A stretch of 6,114 nt of DNA. Source: Clostridiales bacterium UBA1774 (GTDB lineage: Bacteria > Bacillota > Clostridia > Oscillospirales > Oscillospiraceae). Within the stretch, counting starts at the first letter, position 1. Every line of letters begins with the position of its first letter. The stretch lies in assembly GCA_002314635.1 (NCBI GenBank), contig DCGQ01000035.1, positions 1-6,114 of the forward strand, written 5' to 3'. The notes under the pieces are model-generated. The model was not told where the DNA came from. It was given only the letters and a program-made list of their open reading frames with translations, and made no database searches. Below, piece by piece: positions 3,810 through 6,114 of this stretch. The position numbers were made by a program, and so were the translations under genes.

Positions 3810-6114
3810 CTTTTTACTACCCGGAGCAGGACAGGGCTACCCTCCGAAACCTGAGCTTTTCCGTACTGCCGGGGCAGTTTGTCACCCTCTGCGGCCCCTC
3901 CGGCTGCGGAAAGTCCACGCTGCTGCGGCAGCTCAAGCCCACACTGGCCCCCCATGGCATCCGGCAGGGCGAGATCCTCTTTGAAGGCAGGAACCTTACC
4001 GAGCTTGACCAGCGCACCCATGCACAGCGCATCGGCTTTGTGCAGCAGTCCCCGGAAAACCAGATCGTGACCGATAAGGTGTGGCATGAGCTGGCCTTCG
4101 GACTGGAGAGCCTTGGCTATGACACACCCGCCATCCGGGGACGGGTGGCGGAAATGGCGTCCTTCTTCGGCATTCAGACATGGTTTTATAAGAATGTGAC
4201 CGAGCTTTCCGGCGGTCAGAAGCAGCTTTTGAATCTGGCCTCCATTATGGCCATGCAGCCCTCTGTCCTGATTTTGGACGAGCCGACCAGTCAGCTTGAC
4301 CCCATTGCCGCCTCTGATTTTCTTGCCACCGTGGGGAAGATCAACCGGGAGCTGGGTACCACGGTCATCCTGACGGAGCATCGCTTGGAGGAGGTTTTCC
4401 CCATGTCCGACCGGGTTCTTGTGATGGACAAGGGGGAGCTGCTTGCAGACGGCAGCCCTGCCGAAGTGGGAACCCGGCTAAAAAACGCAGGCCATGCCAT
4501 GTTTCTCGCCATGCCTACGCCCATGCGGGTCTGGGCAGCGGCGGAGGATTCCTCGATGTGTCCCGTCACCGTCCGGGACGGGCGGGATTGGATGCAGCAT
4601 TACGCAGCCTCACACCGGATGCAGCCGGTTCCGACGGAGGGGATACCGCCCCGTTCCCCGGAAATTGCGGCGGAGCTTCACGATGTGTGGTTCAAATACG
4701 AAAAGGACGCCCCGGATGTGGTGAAGGGCGTCAGCTTGCAGGTACATAAGGGTGAATTTCTTGCCCTGCTGGGCGGCAACGGTACGGGAAAATCCACCAC
4801 GCTGTCCATTCTGGGCGGACTGCGAAAACCCTATCGGGGAGAACGGACGGTAAACGGCACATTGGGCGTACTGCCCCAAAATCCCCAGACCCTGTTTGTT
4901 AAGAAGACCGTCCGGGAGGATCTGTACGAGATATTCAGAGGTACGAAGATAGAGAGACCGCAGCAGGAGGCTCGGATCGCCCGCAGCGTAAAGCTGTGTC
5001 GGTTGGAGGAACTGCTGGATCGGCATCCCTATGACCTGAGCGGGGGAGAACAGCAGCGGGCGGCGCTGGCAAAGGTACTGCTGCTGAACCCGCAGATTCT
5101 GCTGCTGGATGAGCCCACCAAGGGACTGGATGCGGAGTTCAAGCAGAGCTTTGCCCTGATGATGGGGAGCCTGCTGCGGCAGGGGGTGACGGTCTTTATG
5201 GTCAGCCATGATGTGGAGTTCTGCGCCCGTTACTGCCACCGCTGCGCCCTGTTTTTCGATGGGAATATCGTCATGGAAGGTACGCCCCGTAGCTTCTTTT
5301 CCGGAAACAGCTTCTACACCACCTCCGCAAACCGGATGACCCGCAGCGTACTGAGGGATGCAGTAACCCCGGAGGATGTGATCGCCGCCTGCGGGGGAGT
5401 GCTGCCGCCGGTGCCGGAGCTGCCGGGGGAGATTCCGCCCATACCGGAACCGGCGGCGGACAGCGTTTCCGCCAAGCCCAAGCCCCTGCCGTGGTGGCGA
5501 AAGCTGACCGCCTGCGTGTCCGCCATTGCAGTGCTGATCGGGTTTGTCAAGACCATCTCCGTCACCGACCTGTCTGCGCTGCTGAACAGCGAGGGACTGC
5601 ACATCAGCCAGACGGAGTATACATGGTTTTACCTGATTTTGGGCGGCCTGTTCGCCTTTGCGTTTTCCGTCAGCCGAAAAGCGCCGCCGAGGAAGCTGCC
5701 GGTACAGGTGAGCCGGGACAAACGAAAGCTTTCCAAGCGCACGCTTGCGGCTTCCGTTCTGATCCTGTTACTGATCCCGTTGACCCTGTTCATCGGCATT
5801 TACTATCTGGGTGGACGAAAATACTATTTCATTGCGCTGCTGATCCTGCTGGAAACCATGATCCCGTTTTTCCTCGTTTTTGAGGGACGGAAGCCGCAGG
5901 CACGGGAGTTGGTGATCATCGCCGTCCTCTGCACCATCGGTGTGGCGGGCAGAGCGGCGTTCCTAATGCTGCCCAGCTTCAAGCCGGTGACAGCCATTGT
6001 GATCATCTCTGGCATTGCGCTGGGCGGCGAGACCGGATTTCTGGTGGGCGCTATGACCATGCTGACCAGCAATGTGCTGTTTGGGCAGGGGCCGTGGACG
6101 CCGTGGCAGATGTT
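3782..6114 (+). CDS. Fused ECF double ATPase (A-A) with C-terminal membrane module and ECF S component (3' partial)
   Basis: The frame stays open from a TTG at 3782 to the window end, giving 777 codons with no stop. Two ABC ATPase domains are complete. The first has Walker A GPSGCGKST (38-46), Q-loop Q88/Q89, LSGGQKQ (142-148), Walker B LILDEP (163-168) and H200. The second has GGNGTGKST (331-339), Q366, LSGGEQQR (419-426), LLLDEP (440-445) and H476. Both look catalytically intact. A proline-rich linker (about 541-570) follows, then about four hydrophobic segments near 575-592, 613-630, 654-675 and 681-700. From about 707 the sequence resembles the N-terminal half of an ECF substrate-binding S component: ELVIIAV, GRAAFLMLPSFKPVTAI, GFLVGAMTML and FGQGPWTPWQM (767-777). 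S components of this general type include proposed cobalamin transporters (CbrT-like), but this comparison is from memory. The gene overlaps the T gene by 28 bases. ECF systems usually encode S separately, so A-A-S in one chain is unusual. A sequencing error joining two genes is not suggested: the frame is continuous and codon use is even. Confidence 0.93.
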   Translation, partial: MEAFAVRNLTFYYPEQDRATLRNLSFSVLPGQFVTLCGPSGCGKSTLLRQLKPTLAPHGIRQGEILFEGRNLTELDQRTHAQRIGFVQQSPENQIVTDKVWHELAFGLESLGYDTPAIRGRVAEMASFFGIQTWFYKNVTELSGGQKQLLNLASIMAMQPSVLILDEPTSQLDPIAASDFLATVGKINRELGTTVILTEHRLEEVFPMSDRVLVMDKGELLADGSPAEVGTRLKNAGHAMFLAMPTPMRVWAAAEDSSMCPVTVRDGRDWMQHYAASHRMQPVPTEGIPPRSPEIAAELHDVWFKYEKDAPDVVKGVSLQVHKGEFLALLGGNGTGKSTTLSILGGLRKPYRGERTVNGTLGVLPQNPQTLFVKKTVREDLYEIFRGTKIERPQQEARIARSVKLCRLEELLDRHPYDLSGGEQQRAALAKVLLLNPQILLLDEPTKGLDAEFKQSFALMMGSLLRQGVTVFMVSHDVEFCARYCHRCALFFDGNIVMEGTPRSFFSGNSFYTTSANRMTRSVLRDAVTPEDVIAACGGVLPPVPELPGEIPPIPEPAADSVSAKPKPLPWWRKLTACVSAIAVLIGFVKTISVTDLSALLNSEGLHISQTEYTWFYLILGGLFAFAFSVSRKAPPRKLPVQVSRDKRKLSKRTLAASVLILLLIPLTLFIGIYYLGGRKYYFIALLILLETMIPFFLVFEGRKPQARELVIIAVLCTIGVAGRAAFLMLPSFKPVTAIVIISGIALGGETGFLVGAMTMLTSNVLFGQGPWTPWQM

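Noticed and set aside
4610..5602. Long open frame of 330 codons on the minus strand opposite the ATPase gene
   Set aside because: It is fully antisense to clear ABC ATPase motifs, has low-complexity Gln/Arg/Gly composition and no family resemblance.
5491..5883. Plus-strand frame of 130 codons near the membrane part of the ATPase fusion
   Set aside because: It is out of frame with the continuous A-A-S frame, which encodes plausible membrane helices through the same stretch; the alternative translation is His/Arg-rich and shows no domain.

Overview
The window is compact, gene-dense, fairly GC-rich bacterial DNA with every convincing gene on the + strand. S-layer homology (SLH) wall anchors, good AGGAGG-type ribosome binding sites, ECF (energy-coupling factor) transporter parts and the SLH style (CTRAQ/CTRGQ motifs) together suggest a Gram-positive Firmicute, most likely a gut Clostridium-group organism of the Oscillospiraceae/Ruminococcaceae kind. 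This placement is inference from gene style, not from a marker gene.

Layout. Bases 1-61 form a perfect inverted repeat that folds back on the start of the first gene. This is probably a contig-end assembly or amplification artefact. Bases 2-493 are the 3' end of a gene for an SLH-anchored surface protein whose functional part lies outside the window. A 97-base gap (494-590) holds a strong 15-bp hairpin. From 591 onward comes a tightly packed block of four genes. The first encodes a secreted protein with an alpha/alpha-barrel of the terpenoid-cyclase/prenyltransferase-like (transcobalamin-like) type and three SLH repeats (591-2237). The second encodes a membrane-tethered DUF4430 protein (2252-2923). 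The third encodes the ECF transporter T component (2913-3809). The fourth encodes a double ATPase fused to further membrane segments and the start of an ECF S component (3782 to the window end, incomplete). Gaps or overlaps are +14, -11 and -28 bases, so this looks like one translationally coupled operon.

How the parts may work together. In animal intrinsic factor and transcobalamin, one protein carries an alpha6/alpha6 barrel followed by a small beta domain (the DUF4430 family), and vitamin B12 is held between them. Here the same two folds are encoded by adjacent genes, one wall-anchored and one membrane-anchored, directly ahead of a complete ECF importer. The best reading is a split, intrinsic-factor-like surface capture system feeding a dedicated ECF transporter, with a cobalamin or other corrinoid as the leading substrate candidate. 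The substrate is not proven by the sequence, and no cobalamin riboswitch is visible here. The AA-plus-S fusion in the last gene, with about four additional membrane segments between the ATPases and the S domain, is an unusual architecture.
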